Positions 23,644 through 32,282 of a DNA stretch of 64,000 nucleotides are shown piece by piece (position 1 is the first letter of the stretch; each line of letters starts with the position of its first letter). Where the stretch lies: contig CAYOVH010000001.1 of assembly GCA_964407405.1 (NCBI GenBank), positions 201,199-265,198 of the forward strand, in the 5' to 3' direction. A program made the translations under genes and the position numbers. This DNA comes from JASLCR01 sp964407405. GTDB lineage: Bacteria > Patescibacteriota > Saccharimonadia > Saccharimonadales > Saccharimonadaceae. The notes under the pieces are model-generated. The model worked only from the letters and a program-made list of their open reading frames with translations. It was not told where the DNA came from and did no database searches.

Positions 23644-24665
23644 TGAGAGACTATGAGACCTTGCCATCTCGTACTGAGAGCGGCGAACAGCCAAGTAAAG
23701 AAAAAACGCGCGGTGCGGTGACTATTCAGGCGGCACGCCGCAGCGAGAGGAATATCAGGGATCGCGATTCGTTCGGATTATACCTAGAAGAAATTGCTCG
23801 CACTCCTTTGTTGGATGCTGAGGGTGAAGTTGAGCTGGCAAAAACGATAGAGGCTGGATTAATGGCCCGATATCTGCTTGACCAAGGTGAGGTTGGCAGC
23901 GGGACCACAGGCAAAGCCTCTCGGGAGGAACTTGAATGGCTAGCTGAGGATGGGCAACGTGCATTCAATCACTTTGTCGAGGCGAACCTGCGTCTGGTTG
24001 TGTCAATGGCCCGCAAGTATGGTCGTGCCGCAATGCCGATGCTTGATCTGATCCAAGAAGGCAACACCGGTTTATTTCGTGCGGTAGAGAAGTTTGACTA
24101 CGAGAAGGGTTATAAGTTTTCAACCTATGCAACGTGGTGGGTGCGCCAAGCTATTGCCAGAGGAATTGCTCAGCAGAGTCGCATAGTTCGATTACCGATA
24201 CACGTTGTTGAAGACATCAACCAAGTGAGTGCTGCGCGAAGGATGCTCGAGCGGCAACTGGGCCGGGAGCCGGAGCCGGATGATATTGCTGAGGAGCTTG
24301 AGATGGAAGTCGAGCGTGTGCACGACTTGCTCAGGTGGGCGAGGGAACACGTGAGCCTATACACCCCACTTGATGCTGATGGCGAGATATCTCTCATTGA
24401 TCTAATCGGGCAGAAAACCAGCCCAGCGACAGAGGAAGCCGTATTGGCCAGTGCATCCCACGAGCAGCTCAAGATGCTGATCAACACACTTGATGAGAGG
24501 AGTGCGGACATCTTGTATTGTCGCTACGGTCTACATGACGGGCGAGTCTACAAGCTTGCCGAGATAGGTGCCAAACACGGTATTTCTAGTGAGCGAGTGA
24601 GGCAGATTGAACGACAGGCGATCGGCAAACTTCAAGAAGCCGCAAACTCTGAATACCTCTCTTGA
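23640..24665 (+). CDS. Second sigma-70 family factor (group 2-like)
   Basis: A 341-residue sigma factor distinct from rpoD. Region 1.2 (DSFGLYLEEIARTPLLDAEGEVELA), region 2 (MPMLDLIQEGNTGLFRAVEKFD..STYATWWVRQAIARGI), region 3 and region 4 (YKLAEIGAKHGISSERVRQIERQ) are complete, so it should read promoters much like the primary factor. An insert of about 30 residues between 1.2 and 2.1 (LLDQGEVGSGTTGK...) is unusual. Region 4 departs from RpoD (ISSERVRQIERQ against VTRERIRQIEAK). It is coupled to the unknown gene upstream. Confidence 0.93.
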   Translation: MMRDYETLPSRTESGEQPSKEKTRGAVTIQAARRSERNIRDRDSFGLYLEEIARTPLLDAEGEVELAKTIEAGLMARYLLDQGEVGSGTTGKASREELEWLAEDGQRAFNHFVEANLRLVVSMARKYGRAAMPMLDLIQEGNTGLFRAVEKFDYEKGYKFSTYATWWVRQAIARGIAQQSRIVRLPIHVVEDINQVSAARRMLERQLGREPEPDDIAEELEMEVERVHDLLRWAREHVSLYTPLDADGEISLIDLIGQKTSPATEEAVLASASHEQLKMLINTLDERSADILYCRYGLHDGRVYKLAEIGAKHGISSERVRQIERQAIGKLQEAANSEYLS

Positions 24666-24699
24666 GGTGCTTTGCCATCATGCGTAGTATACTAATAAT

Positions 24700-27237
24700 A
24701 TGACAAAGCCAAAGCGACTGGCGGTGATCGATGGGAAGTCTGTATTTTACCGTGGATATTATGCGATGCGCGGGCTTTCGACAAAGGATGGCATACCAAC
24801 TGGCGGTGTGTTTGGGTTTGCGTCCCTTGCCATTGAACTAATCAAGAAGCTTGAGCCGGATTATGTGGCAGTAGCCTGGGACAAGCCAAAAACGAATATC
24901 CGCAAGCGTCGCGAGATATACCCTGAATACAAGGCCGGGCGTCGGCCTGCGCCACCTGATTTTTATGACCAGATTCCGATCCTGCAAGAGTTGCTCGATG
25001 CTTTTGGGTGGCCGATGTACGAACTTGACGACTATGAGGCCGACGACATTATGGGTGCTTTTGCCCGCCAGGCTGAGGCTAGAGGGGTTGAAACATGCTT
25101 GTTGACCAGCGATCTCGATGTATTGCAACTTGTCGGGCCGCTGACGCATGTGTACGCGATGAAGTCAGGCCTAGCAAATATCGAGCTGTATAACCCCGAA
25201 TCTTTCGAAGAGAAATATGGTATCGAGGTCACGCAATTTCTTGATCTCAAGGCACTCAAAGGTGACTCGTCAGATAATATCCCTGGAGTGCCTGGCATCG
25301 GTGAAAAAGGGGCGATCAAGCTCCTCAATGAATGGAAAACACTCGATGGTATCTATGAACACATTGATAAAATCCCTGGCACTGTACAAAAGAAGCTGAT
25401 CGCGGGTAAAGAATCGGCCTATATGAGCAAAGAAGTTGCTCGGATATGGACGGATGTGCCGGTAGAACTGGACTGGGATATTGCCGATGTGAACGATTGC
25501 GATCTGCAAAAAGTCGCAGATATTTTGAGAGAACTCGAATTTCACTCGTTGATCAAGCGCTTGCCAAAAAATATGCAGCAAGTGCAGGATATGTCGCTGT
25601 ATTTTCATGCCGAGGACGAAGTGAATCTCAGCGAAGTCGAGTGGCCGGCCCAGCCGATGATCGATGGCCCGCTTGTGTTGCACCCCCATGGTGATGAGTT
25701 GTGGGTATCGCTGACTAATACGACGCTTTCCAGAAAGCCAATTGCGGAGATTCCGGAAAGTTTTTGGCGGGTTGTCGAACTTGGCACAGTGGTGAGCAAT
25801 GATATAAAAGCGCTATATCATTTGTTGGCACGTCATGGTGTGTATCCACGTTTTTCAGACATTCATGACATACGTCAGGCAGCGTTTTTGTTGGATCCTT
25901 TGCGGCGAGCTCGTAGTCTCGATGATCTTGTCGGAGGAGAGTTGTTAACTGCTCAGGAAGAAGTTGCAGCAACATGGCAAATATACGGTTGGCAGCAAAA
26001 AGCTTTCAAAGAACGGCCAAAGATAACCGACATTGCCAAAAGATTTGATTTTCCGCTGATTTATCACTTGTTTGCAATGGAGTATCGCGGCATCAAGCTC
26101 AATCCAGAATTTTTCGAATCAATGAGCAAAGAACTTGGTGATGCGCATGACAAACTTGCGCAGCAGATATATGATGTAGCCGGATATGAGTTCAATATTG
26201 CTTCACCAATGAAGCTATCGGAAGTATTGTTTACAAAGCTGCAGTTGCCAACGACTGGCATTAAGCGTGGCAAATTTGGCTATAGTACCGATCAAAAAAC
26301 ACTTGATAGACTGCGCGGGCTGCATCCGATCATCGAGATGATTGAGCAAATTCGCGAGCTAGCCAAGCTGAAAAACACCTACGTTGACCCATTGCCGGGG
26401 CTGATGGACGAGCATCAGCGAGTGCACACGACGTTCAACCAAGACGTTGCGGCCACGGGCCGACTCTCAAGTACGAATCCAAATCTGCAAAATATTCCTA
26501 TTCGCTCAGAGCTTGGGCGCAAAATCCGCGATGGGTTTGTGCCAGAAGAGGGCAAGGTATTTGTCTCGGCTGATTACTCGCAGTTTGAGCTCCGTCTGGC
26601 GGCAGTACTTGCTGGCGACCAAGAGATGATCGATGATTTTAATAGCGGGATTGATATCCACACCAAGACAGCGAGTGACGTGTATGGTATTCCATTTGAC
26701 CAAGTGACCAAGATGCAGCGGCGTGATGCCAAGGTGATCAATTTTGGTGTGCTCTACGGCATGGGACCCCACGCTCTCGCGATAAATACCGGGATGAGCT
26801 TTGAGGATGCAAAGAAGTTTATCGATCATTATTTTGAGATCCGCAAACCAATTCGCCAATACATTGACGCGACGCTCGAAAAAGCCAAAACCGACGGCTA
26901 TGTTGAGACATATTTTGGCCGACGCCGGCCGACGCCGGATGTCAATAGCAGCAACTATATGGTGCGCGAAGCCGGCAAGCGCGCCGCGGCGAATATGCCA
27001 ATCCAGGGTACCGAAGCCGATCTCATGAAACTCGCCATGATGGCAGTGGATGAGAAGATTGAGGACTTGGGTGAGCAAATACTACAAATACATGACAGCA
27101 TCCTGATCGAATGCCCAGAGAAAAACGCCGAAAAGATCGGCACGATCGTCAAAGAAGTCATGGAGGCCATCGCGCCGGAGTTACCGATCAAGTTGCAAGT
27201 TGATGTAAGCATTGGGAAGAATTGGGGAGAAGTATAA
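24700..27237 (+). CDS. polA: DNA polymerase I, proofreading-inactive
   Basis: The 845-residue repair and primer-removal polymerase. The N-terminal 5'-3' exonuclease is intact (DGKSVFYRGYYAM, ADDIMG, SDLDVLQL, GDSSDNIPGVPGIG). The middle 3'-5' exonuclease region (about residues 300-450) lacks the DxE motif, so proofreading is probably lost. The polymerase domain has motif A (VSADYSQFELR, D625), motif B (RRDAKVINFGVLYG) and motif C, which reads HDS (D799, S800) where HDE is usual. TATACT ends six bases before the ATG, which fits leaderless expression. It overlaps the next small ORF at TAATG. Confidence 0.96.
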   Translation: MTKPKRLAVIDGKSVFYRGYYAMRGLSTKDGIPTGGVFGFASLAIELIKKLEPDYVAVAWDKPKTNIRKRREIYPEYKAGRRPAPPDFYDQIPILQELLDAFGWPMYELDDYEADDIMGAFARQAEARGVETCLLTSDLDVLQLVGPLTHVYAMKSGLANIELYNPESFEEKYGIEVTQFLDLKALKGDSSDNIPGVPGIGEKGAIKLLNEWKTLDGIYEHIDKIPGTVQKKLIAGKESAYMSKEVARIWTDVPVELDWDIADVNDCDLQKVADILRELEFHSLIKRLPKNMQQVQDMSLYFHAEDEVNLSEVEWPAQPMIDGPLVLHPHGDELWVSLTNTTLSRKPIAEIPESFWRVVELGTVVSNDIKALYHLLARHGVYPRFSDIHDIRQAAFLLDPLRRARSLDDLVGGELLTAQEEVAATWQIYGWQQKAFKERPKITDIAKRFDFPLIYHLFAMEYRGIKLNPEFFESMSKELGDAHDKLAQQIYDVAGYEFNIASPMKLSEVLFTKLQLPTTGIKRGKFGYSTDQKTLDRLRGLHPIIEMIEQIRELAKLKNTYVDPLPGLMDEHQRVHTTFNQDVAATGRLSSTNPNLQNIPIRSELGRKIRDGFVPEEGKVFVSADYSQFELRLAAVLAGDQEMIDDFNSGIDIHTKTASDVYGIPFDQVTKMQRRDAKVINFGVLYGMGPHALAINTGMSFEDAKKFIDHYFEIRKPIRQYIDATLEKAKTDGYVETYFGRRRPTPDVNSSNYMVREAGKRAAANMPIQGTEADLMKLAMMAVDEKIEDLGEQILQIHDSILIECPEKNAEKIGTIVKEVMEAIAPELPIKLQVDVSIGKNWGEV

Positions 27238-27380
27238 TGAGGGAACTTTTGACAATTAAGCAACAAGATATTGATGAAGCGATTGAGCGAGTATCACAAA
27301 CACTGAATCACGATGATCTCGAAGTACGATTCATGAGCCTGCGTGATAAAACATTTCTTGAGGCCGCACGAAATTCATAA
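27237..27380 (+). CDS. 47-residue small protein coupled to polA and NUDIX genes
   Basis: A short ORF (MRELLTIKQQDIDEAIERVS...) that starts in the TAATG of the polA stop and ends in the TAATG of the next gene's start. Two single-base overlaps in frame leave little doubt that it is translated. The peptide is charged and helical, with no known motif. Its only clue to function is its place between a repair polymerase and a nucleotide-pool hydrolase. Confidence 0.7.
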   Translation: MRELLTIKQQDIDEAIERVSQTLNHDDLEVRFMSLRDKTFLEAARNS

Positions 27381-27931
27381 TGAACGAAGCTATACTAGCC
27401 AAAGGGAAACTATTTGAGCTTGTTCATTTGAAACAAGACGATGGACGTGTGTTTGAAGTGGCTCGTCGAGCGCCGGGTGTGCGGTTGATCATTCACGACG
27501 ATGTTGCCGGTAAAATCTTACTCACAAAAGAATACCGTCGGGAATTGGGTGAGTGGGATTATCGTTTGCCGGGCGGAAAAGTATTTGACTCGCTGGATGA
27601 GTTTGAAGCGTTTCGGTCGAGTGGCGAGGATATTGTGGAGGCTGCCAAGGTGAAAGCGATCGAAGAAGCTCAGCAAGAAGCAGGCGTCGAGATCTCAGGG
27701 CTTGAGCTGTATAAAAGATCTGTTCTCGGTGCGACTGTGGAGTGGGATTTATATGTATTTGAAACAACCGACTGGCAGCTCAGTATCGAAGGCCAAGAGC
27801 TGGAAGTCGGCGAAAAAATCGAGGCAGACAATTGGATGACATATGATGAAGCCAGGAAGATGGCACTGAACGGTTCAATGCAGGAGGAACGGATTGCGCT
27901 GATTTTGTTGCAGTGGCTGGAGGAGCGATGA
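27380..27931 (+). CDS. NUDIX hydrolase (ADP-ribose pyrophosphatase-like)
   Basis: A 183-residue NUDIX fold enzyme. It has the strand pair ILLTKEYRRELGEWDYRLPGGKVF, then a long insert (SLDEFEAFRSSGEDIVEAAK), then a box with KAIEEAQQEAGVEI where the catalytic glutamates lie, and a C-terminal helical region (DNWMTYDEARKM). The arrangement is closest to ADP-ribose or nucleoside-diphosphate-sugar pyrophosphatases. The Arg of the usual REUXEE is replaced, so activity is not certain. It overlaps genes on both sides. Confidence 0.85.
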   Translation: MNEAILAKGKLFELVHLKQDDGRVFEVARRAPGVRLIIHDDVAGKILLTKEYRRELGEWDYRLPGGKVFDSLDEFEAFRSSGEDIVEAAKVKAIEEAQQEAGVEISGLELYKRSVLGATVEWDLYVFETTDWQLSIEGQELEVGEKIEADNWMTYDEARKMALNGSMQEERIALILLQWLEER

Positions 27932-28500
27932 TAAAAGCGATCATCTTCGACTGTTTCGGTGTACTTATCGCAGACGCGTTTAAAGATATGGTGGGTACTA
28001 TCGAAACTACAGATCCGGATAGAGCGAATGTGCTGCGCAAAACTATGCTTGACTCAAATAAGGGTCTCCTTTCTAGAGATGATGCGCATCGAGCATTGGC
28101 AGCTACACTTGATGTATCTGTTAAGGAATATAGAAAAAGGATTGCGCACCGCGAGCAAAAGGATGAACGTTTGTTGGCTTTTGTTGTTGAGCTGCGGAAG
28201 AAATACAAAACGGCACTACTTAGTAATATTTCAGTAATTGGATTACACCGACGTTTTTCTGATGATGAATTAAGCCAATATTTTGAGGTTGTTGTAGCTT
28301 CGGGTGCGGTAGGCTTTGTAAAGCCGGAGCCTCAGATATATCTTATTGCAGCAGATCAGCTTGGAGTAAAACCGGAGGAATGTGTCTTTATTGATGACAT
28401 TGACCGATATTGTGATGGGGCAAGGGCTACTGGTATGGCGGCAATCCGCTACAAAGATTTTGATGATTTCAAGAGAAAACTCGAGGAGATAGTAGCATGA
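27928..28500 (+). CDS. HAD-superfamily hydrolase (first of two paralogues)
   Basis: A 190-residue HAD-like phosphatase or dehalogenase. Motif I is FDCFGVL (nucleophile D8), motif II is LLSNIS, motif III is K in GFVKPEPQIY, and motif IV is VFIDDIDRYCDGA. Motif I has Phe where classic phosphatases have the acid/base Asp, which is usual for subfamily IA variant 3. ATG 27928 follows GGAGG and overlaps the NUDIX stop (ATGA). The HAD gene at 30732 has the same FDCFGVL start, so both may act on related small molecules. Confidence 0.88.
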   Translation: MIKAIIFDCFGVLIADAFKDMVGTIETTDPDRANVLRKTMLDSNKGLLSRDDAHRALAATLDVSVKEYRKRIAHREQKDERLLAFVVELRKKYKTALLSNISVIGLHRRFSDDELSQYFEVVVASGAVGFVKPEPQIYLIAADQLGVKPEECVFIDDIDRYCDGARATGMAAIRYKDFDDFKRKLEEIVA

Positions 28501-28889
28501 AAATTCTCTTCATCTGCGAAGGTAACATGATGCGATCTCAAATGGCGGAGGCGTTTTATAATGCATTTACAAACTCTAGCGATGCAACAAGCGCTGGAGC
28601 GATCGCCGAGACAAAAGATCATATTTCAAAACGGGCGATTGAAGCAATGAATGGGATTGGCTACGATGCGAGTCACTTAAAGCCAAAACAGCTGACGGAA
28701 GCGATGGTAGAATCAGCCAATAAAGTTATTTATTTTCCGAGCGATTACATGCCGGACTATGTAAAACAAAGTGCGAAGGCGGAGTTATGGGATGTAATCG
28801 ATCCGCATTACCATCATGAGCAAGGTATGGACTTGGTACGCAAAGTACGCGATGATATCAGACAAAGAGTCGAAAAATTAGTAGAATAG
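28497..28889 (+). CDS. Low-molecular-weight phosphotyrosine phosphatase / ArsC-like protein
   Basis: A 130-residue protein with the LMW-phosphatase loop near the N-terminus: C7-EGNMM-R13-S. This Cx5R loop binds phosphate or arsenate. The later DVIDPHYH segment carries the general-acid Asp region. Such proteins remove phosphate from tyrosine or reduce arsenate; no ars genes are nearby, so phosphatase activity is as likely. The start overlaps the HAD stop at ATGA. Confidence 0.85.
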   Translation: MKILFICEGNMMRSQMAEAFYNAFTNSSDATSAGAIAETKDHISKRAIEAMNGIGYDASHLKPKQLTEAMVESANKVIYFPSDYMPDYVKQSAKAELWDVIDPHYHHEQGMDLVRKVRDDIRQRVEKLVE

Positions 28890-28894
28890 AGCAT

Positions 28895-29260
28895 ATGGAC
28901 GACAACGAAAAAACCAAACAATTCCTAAAAAATCAGCAGCACATGGTATTGGCGGTGACATTGGATGATGGCACGCCGTGGGCGGTGCCGGTGAAAATCC
29001 AACGCTGGCAAGGACGGGAGTTTGAGTGGGACTCGGTGCCGGGTACCGAGCACTCAAAAACGCTTGAAAAGAATTCGGCGATGGCGATTACTGTTTTTCA
29101 AAAGCAGGAAGATGCGCAGATAGGGTTCTACGCCACAGGCCACGGTGAAAAATTGTGGGACAATGATGATGAATCTGGCCGGGCGCGCTATCGTTTTACG
29201 GCCGAGCGGATGTGGCTCAATGACGAAACATTTGTAAAGCGAGAGATCCGCTGTGAGTAG
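28895..29260 (+). CDS. Pyridoxamine-5'-phosphate-oxidase-fold flavin protein
   Basis: A 121-residue protein with the split-barrel FMN-binding fold. The N-terminus reads LKNQQHMVLAVTLDDGTPWAVPV, the typical substrate/FMN strand pair, followed by HSKTLEKNSAMAITVF. The family includes PNPOx and F420-binding reductases; the cofactor is not decided by the sequence. It ends inside the start of the next gene (eight-base overlap). Confidence 0.8.
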   Translation: MDDNEKTKQFLKNQQHMVLAVTLDDGTPWAVPVKIQRWQGREFEWDSVPGTEHSKTLEKNSAMAITVFQKQEDAQIGFYATGHGEKLWDNDDESGRARYRFTAERMWLNDETFVKREIRCE

Positions 29261-30071
29261 CAGACGGTGGCGTCATTGGCGGCCAAAATGGCGCCGTAGA
29301 AAGTATTCGTCGGCGTGGCAGCCGAGTGGTGTCGAGCATCTCAATCCTATGATCGAGCGGCTGAAACAGCAGGTTGATGTGACGCCAAAATCAGAGCACC
29401 GCGAGCTGCTCGAAAAGTTGCTGGTCTTACAGGCACCGCGAGCTGCACTGGCGCAAGCTCAAATGGATGCCCATCCGCATGGGTATCGCAATCGCGAAAA
29501 GCGACTCTATGAGCTAATTGATTTCAATGACACGTTTGTCATGGCGGTACTAGCCACGCCGCATGAGGCGCTGCCATATTTTACTGGCAGAATGTGGCGG
29601 ATCATGAAGAGATTTTGTGATCAAGAAAAAGCGCTGATGTTTTCGCACGAGCAATACGATGCAATTGTGAGAGGGCTGGCACGTGAGATTGCTGTATATC
29701 TTGGTGCTCATCGGGAAGGTCTAAAGGCAACGATGACATCAAGAGCCGAAGATGCTTTTGGCATCGATGTAGTGGTTCGCGATCCGGTATCGGGACGACA
29801 CGCCAACATTGATGTCAAAACGCCGAGCGCATTTCGCTATCGTCTAGAAGATCTTGTGAAAGAAAAACGGATCACGGACGAGCAGCTTTTGAGAGCCGAC
29901 AAAGACAACTTTGTCATCGTCGTGAATCATCGCAGCGGTCAGAAGGTGCCCGTCACAATCATGTGCGTCAGATCGGAGGAACTGGGGGAGGTGGTTGATT
30001 TTCATTTTCAAAATACCGTATTTCTCGGAAAGTTTCTCAGGCGAATAATTGCCGAGAACGGTCAAAAGTGA
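29253..30071 (+). CDS. Unknown protein with a PD-(D/E)xK-nuclease-like motif
   Basis: A 272-residue protein with a GTG start overlapping the previous gene by eight bases. The N-terminus is very basic and Trp/Arg-rich (RRWRHWRPKWRRRKY). The C-terminal half contains FGIDVVV, a turn, and NIDVKTPSAF, a G-x-D...D-x-K layout seen in restriction-like nuclease folds, followed by an amphipathic helix and a VIVVNH strand. A DNA- or RNA-cutting role is inference from this motif. No homologue is recognised. Confidence 0.6.
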   Translation: MSSRRWRHWRPKWRRRKYSSAWQPSGVEHLNPMIERLKQQVDVTPKSEHRELLEKLLVLQAPRAALAQAQMDAHPHGYRNREKRLYELIDFNDTFVMAVLATPHEALPYFTGRMWRIMKRFCDQEKALMFSHEQYDAIVRGLAREIAVYLGAHREGLKATMTSRAEDAFGIDVVVRDPVSGRHANIDVKTPSAFRYRLEDLVKEKRITDEQLLRADKDNFVIVVNHRSGQKVPVTIMCVRSEELGEVVDFHFQNTVFLGKFLRRIIAENGQK

Positions 30072-30083
30072 TACAGTTACCTC

Positions 30084-30719
30084 ATGCAGAGAAGTAGCGG
30101 CTCAAGATTTCTTCCACTTTTTCTTTCGTTTATCGTCGTTGTGATTATTATTGTATTGATCGTGTCGATTGCCCGAGCGATTTTTGGTGGTACTGAAAAA
30201 ACTGATGATTCCGACCAGCAAGACGCGGGTCGCACGGCGCTGCTGGACACGAGCGAGAATCATAGCGTCAGCATGACGGTGCGAGGACCGATCGTTGCGC
30301 AGGAAAACTTTTATTCGTACAGAATTGTCATCTCGCCAAGTCAGCGAACAATGGATGTCTTCACTGGCTATCTCGATGATGTACGAAAGTCAAAGAGCTT
30401 GGGTAACAATGAGCGTGCGTATGAACAATTTGTGTATGCACTCGACAAGGCAAATATGATGAAAGGTACGATGCCCTCAGATGATGCGCAAAATGATTTG
30501 CGGGGCATCTGCGCGACCGGTTATGTGTATGAGTATTCGACTTTAGCCGATGGGCGGGCTGTCAAGCATCTTTGGACATCAACATGCAGCGGATCAAAAG
30601 GGACGCTTGATGCTAGCGTATCGCAACTAAACAATCTCTTCCTTGCTCAGTTGCCTGACTCGGCTAATCTTATTCCATTCAAGAATTCCTCTGTGAACCT
30701 CGAACAGCTGCGCCTATAG
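30084..30719 (+). CDS. Single-pass membrane protein, unknown function
   Basis: A 211-residue protein with a short basic start, one N-terminal membrane helix (about residues 10-32: FLSFIVVVIIIVLIVSIA), and a soluble outer domain of about 175 residues with two cysteines in the CSGSKG and GICATGY segments that could form a disulfide. TACAGT ends six bases before the ATG, right after the previous stop, so it probably has its own leaderless message. No family recognised. Confidence 0.65.
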   Translation: MQRSSGSRFLPLFLSFIVVVIIIVLIVSIARAIFGGTEKTDDSDQQDAGRTALLDTSENHSVSMTVRGPIVAQENFYSYRIVISPSQRTMDVFTGYLDDVRKSKSLGNNERAYEQFVYALDKANMMKGTMPSDDAQNDLRGICATGYVYEYSTLADGRAVKHLWTSTCSGSKGTLDASVSQLNNLFLAQLPDSANLIPFKNSSVNLEQLRL

Positions 30720-30731
30720 TACAATGGTCTT

Positions 30732-31298
30732 ATGATACGTGCGGTTATTTTTGATTGTTTTGGGGTGCTCTACCGAGACAATATTTCTATGCTGTATGAT
30801 GCGGTGCCGCGCGAGAATCGCCAGGCGCTGCAGGACATTGTCCATGCGACGGATTATGGTTTCATGACGAGGGAGAACTACTATGAGAGTATTGCCGAAC
30901 TTGCTGGGAAAACGATTGAGGACATACGAGAGATTGAGAAGAAGCAACACTCTCGCGATCCGGCAATGATTGCGTATGCACAGACATTTCGTCCCAAGTA
31001 CAAAGTAGGGCTTTTGAGCAACATCGATAGCGATACGATACGTCGATTGTTCCCTGACTACGAGGAGTTGTTTGATGTGTTTGTGGTGTCGGGTGATGTT
31101 GGTGTGACAAAGCCTTCAGTAGGGATATTTGAAATTGCGGCAGCGCAGCTTGGTCTGCCACCAGAGGAGTGCTTGATGATTGACGATATTCCAGAGAATG
31201 TAGAGGGCGCAAAGATGGCTGGTATGCAGGCGCTGCTGTTTACGGGCCGGTACCAGCTTGAGCAGGATTTATCAAAAATGCTGGAACAACATGCCTGA
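30732..31298 (+). CDS. HAD-superfamily hydrolase (second paralogue)
   Basis: A 188-residue HAD-like hydrolase similar to the one at 27928. Motif I is FDCFGVL, motif II is LLSNID, motif III is VTKPSVGIFE, and motif IV is LMIDDIPENVEGA. The start is fixed by TACAAT six bases upstream. The last eight bases overlap the mutM start. Substrate unknown. Its coupling to mutM may point to housecleaning of damaged nucleotides, but this is only a guess. Confidence 0.88.
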   Translation: MIRAVIFDCFGVLYRDNISMLYDAVPRENRQALQDIVHATDYGFMTRENYYESIAELAGKTIEDIREIEKKQHSRDPAMIAYAQTFRPKYKVGLLSNIDSDTIRRLFPDYEELFDVFVVSGDVGVTKPSVGIFEIAAAQLGLPPEECLMIDDIPENVEGAKMAGMQALLFTGRYQLEQDLSKMLEQHA

Positions 31299-32277
31299 GC
31301 TGCCAGAAGTCGAAACAGTACGACGGGGTTTGGCTGGGCTGATCGTTGGCTGCACGGTAAAAGCGGCTGAGGCTATCGATTCACCAAAAAGTTTTCCCAA
31401 TGCTCCCGCGGATGTAGACCAGTTTTTGCTGGGTGCTACGGTGAAGGGTGTACGCCGTCGGGCAAAGGTGCTATTGATTGATCTGTCGAGCGAGTATACG
31501 TTAGTCATTCATCTTAAAATGACGGGTCAATTGGTGTTTATTGCATCGCTCCCTCAGACAAAATCTTCGGAAACGGCTTCGCGCCCGACATCTCTCGATT
31601 CGTCGTCGGGATCTAACGGGGCTGCAGATGTTTCTGAAGATTTGCCCGAGGATACTCTTGATCTTCGTTTTGGTGCGGGGCACCCCAACGACAGCTTGAT
31701 TGGCGAGCTACCCGATCGCAGCACTCGAGTGATCATCGAGTTTACCGATGGTTCATGCCTGTATTTCAATGATCAGCGCAAGTTTGGCTGGGTCAAGTTG
31801 TATCCGAGTGTAGAGGTACCAAACATTGATTTTATGCAAAAGGTTGGTCCCGAGCCGCTCGAAGATAGCTTCACGGCAAAAGAGTTTATAGAGCGGATTC
31901 GCCGGCGAAACGGTACGACCGTCAAAGCCGCAATTTTGGATCAAACCGTCCTGGCTGGGGTAGGAAATATCTACGCTGATGAAAGCTTGTGGGGCGCAAA
32001 AATCCACCCGGCAACGCGGGTAAAAGACGTATCAGACAAAAAGCTCGCTGAGCTGCTAAAGGAAATCAAATACGTCATGAATCTTGCCATCGAAAAAGGC
32101 GGCTCTACTGACAAAAATTATGTCAATGCCGAGGGCAAAAGGGGCAGCTATATCGATTTTGCCCGCGTTTTCCGCCGGGAGGGCCAGCCGTGTCCGCGCC
32201 ATCCCGGTGTGATAATCGAAAAAATCCGCGTCGCTGGACGAGGGACGCATATTTGTCCGGTATGTCAGGTAAAATAG
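31291..32277 (+). CDS. mutM: Formamidopyrimidine-DNA glycosylase with a long insert
   Basis: A 328-residue base-excision enzyme that removes 8-oxoguanine. P2 and E3 (catalytic N-terminus MPELPEVETVRRGL), the conserved Lys in RRAKVLL, the helix-two-turn-helix, and a C-terminal zinc finger are present. Two oddities stand out. A Ser/Asp-rich insert of about 55 residues follows MTGQLVF, making the protein longer than the usual ~270. The finger reads CPRH...CPVC, with His in place of one Cys. ATG 31291 overlaps the HAD stop; Pro as residue 2 fixes the start. Confidence 0.94.
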   Translation: MPELPEVETVRRGLAGLIVGCTVKAAEAIDSPKSFPNAPADVDQFLLGATVKGVRRRAKVLLIDLSSEYTLVIHLKMTGQLVFIASLPQTKSSETASRPTSLDSSSGSNGAADVSEDLPEDTLDLRFGAGHPNDSLIGELPDRSTRVIIEFTDGSCLYFNDQRKFGWVKLYPSVEVPNIDFMQKVGPEPLEDSFTAKEFIERIRRRNGTTVKAAILDQTVLAGVGNIYADESLWGAKIHPATRVKDVSDKKLAELLKEIKYVMNLAIEKGGSTDKNYVNAEGKRGSYIDFARVFRREGQPCPRHPGVIIEKIRVAGRGTHICPVCQVK

Positions 32278-32282
32278 AGATA

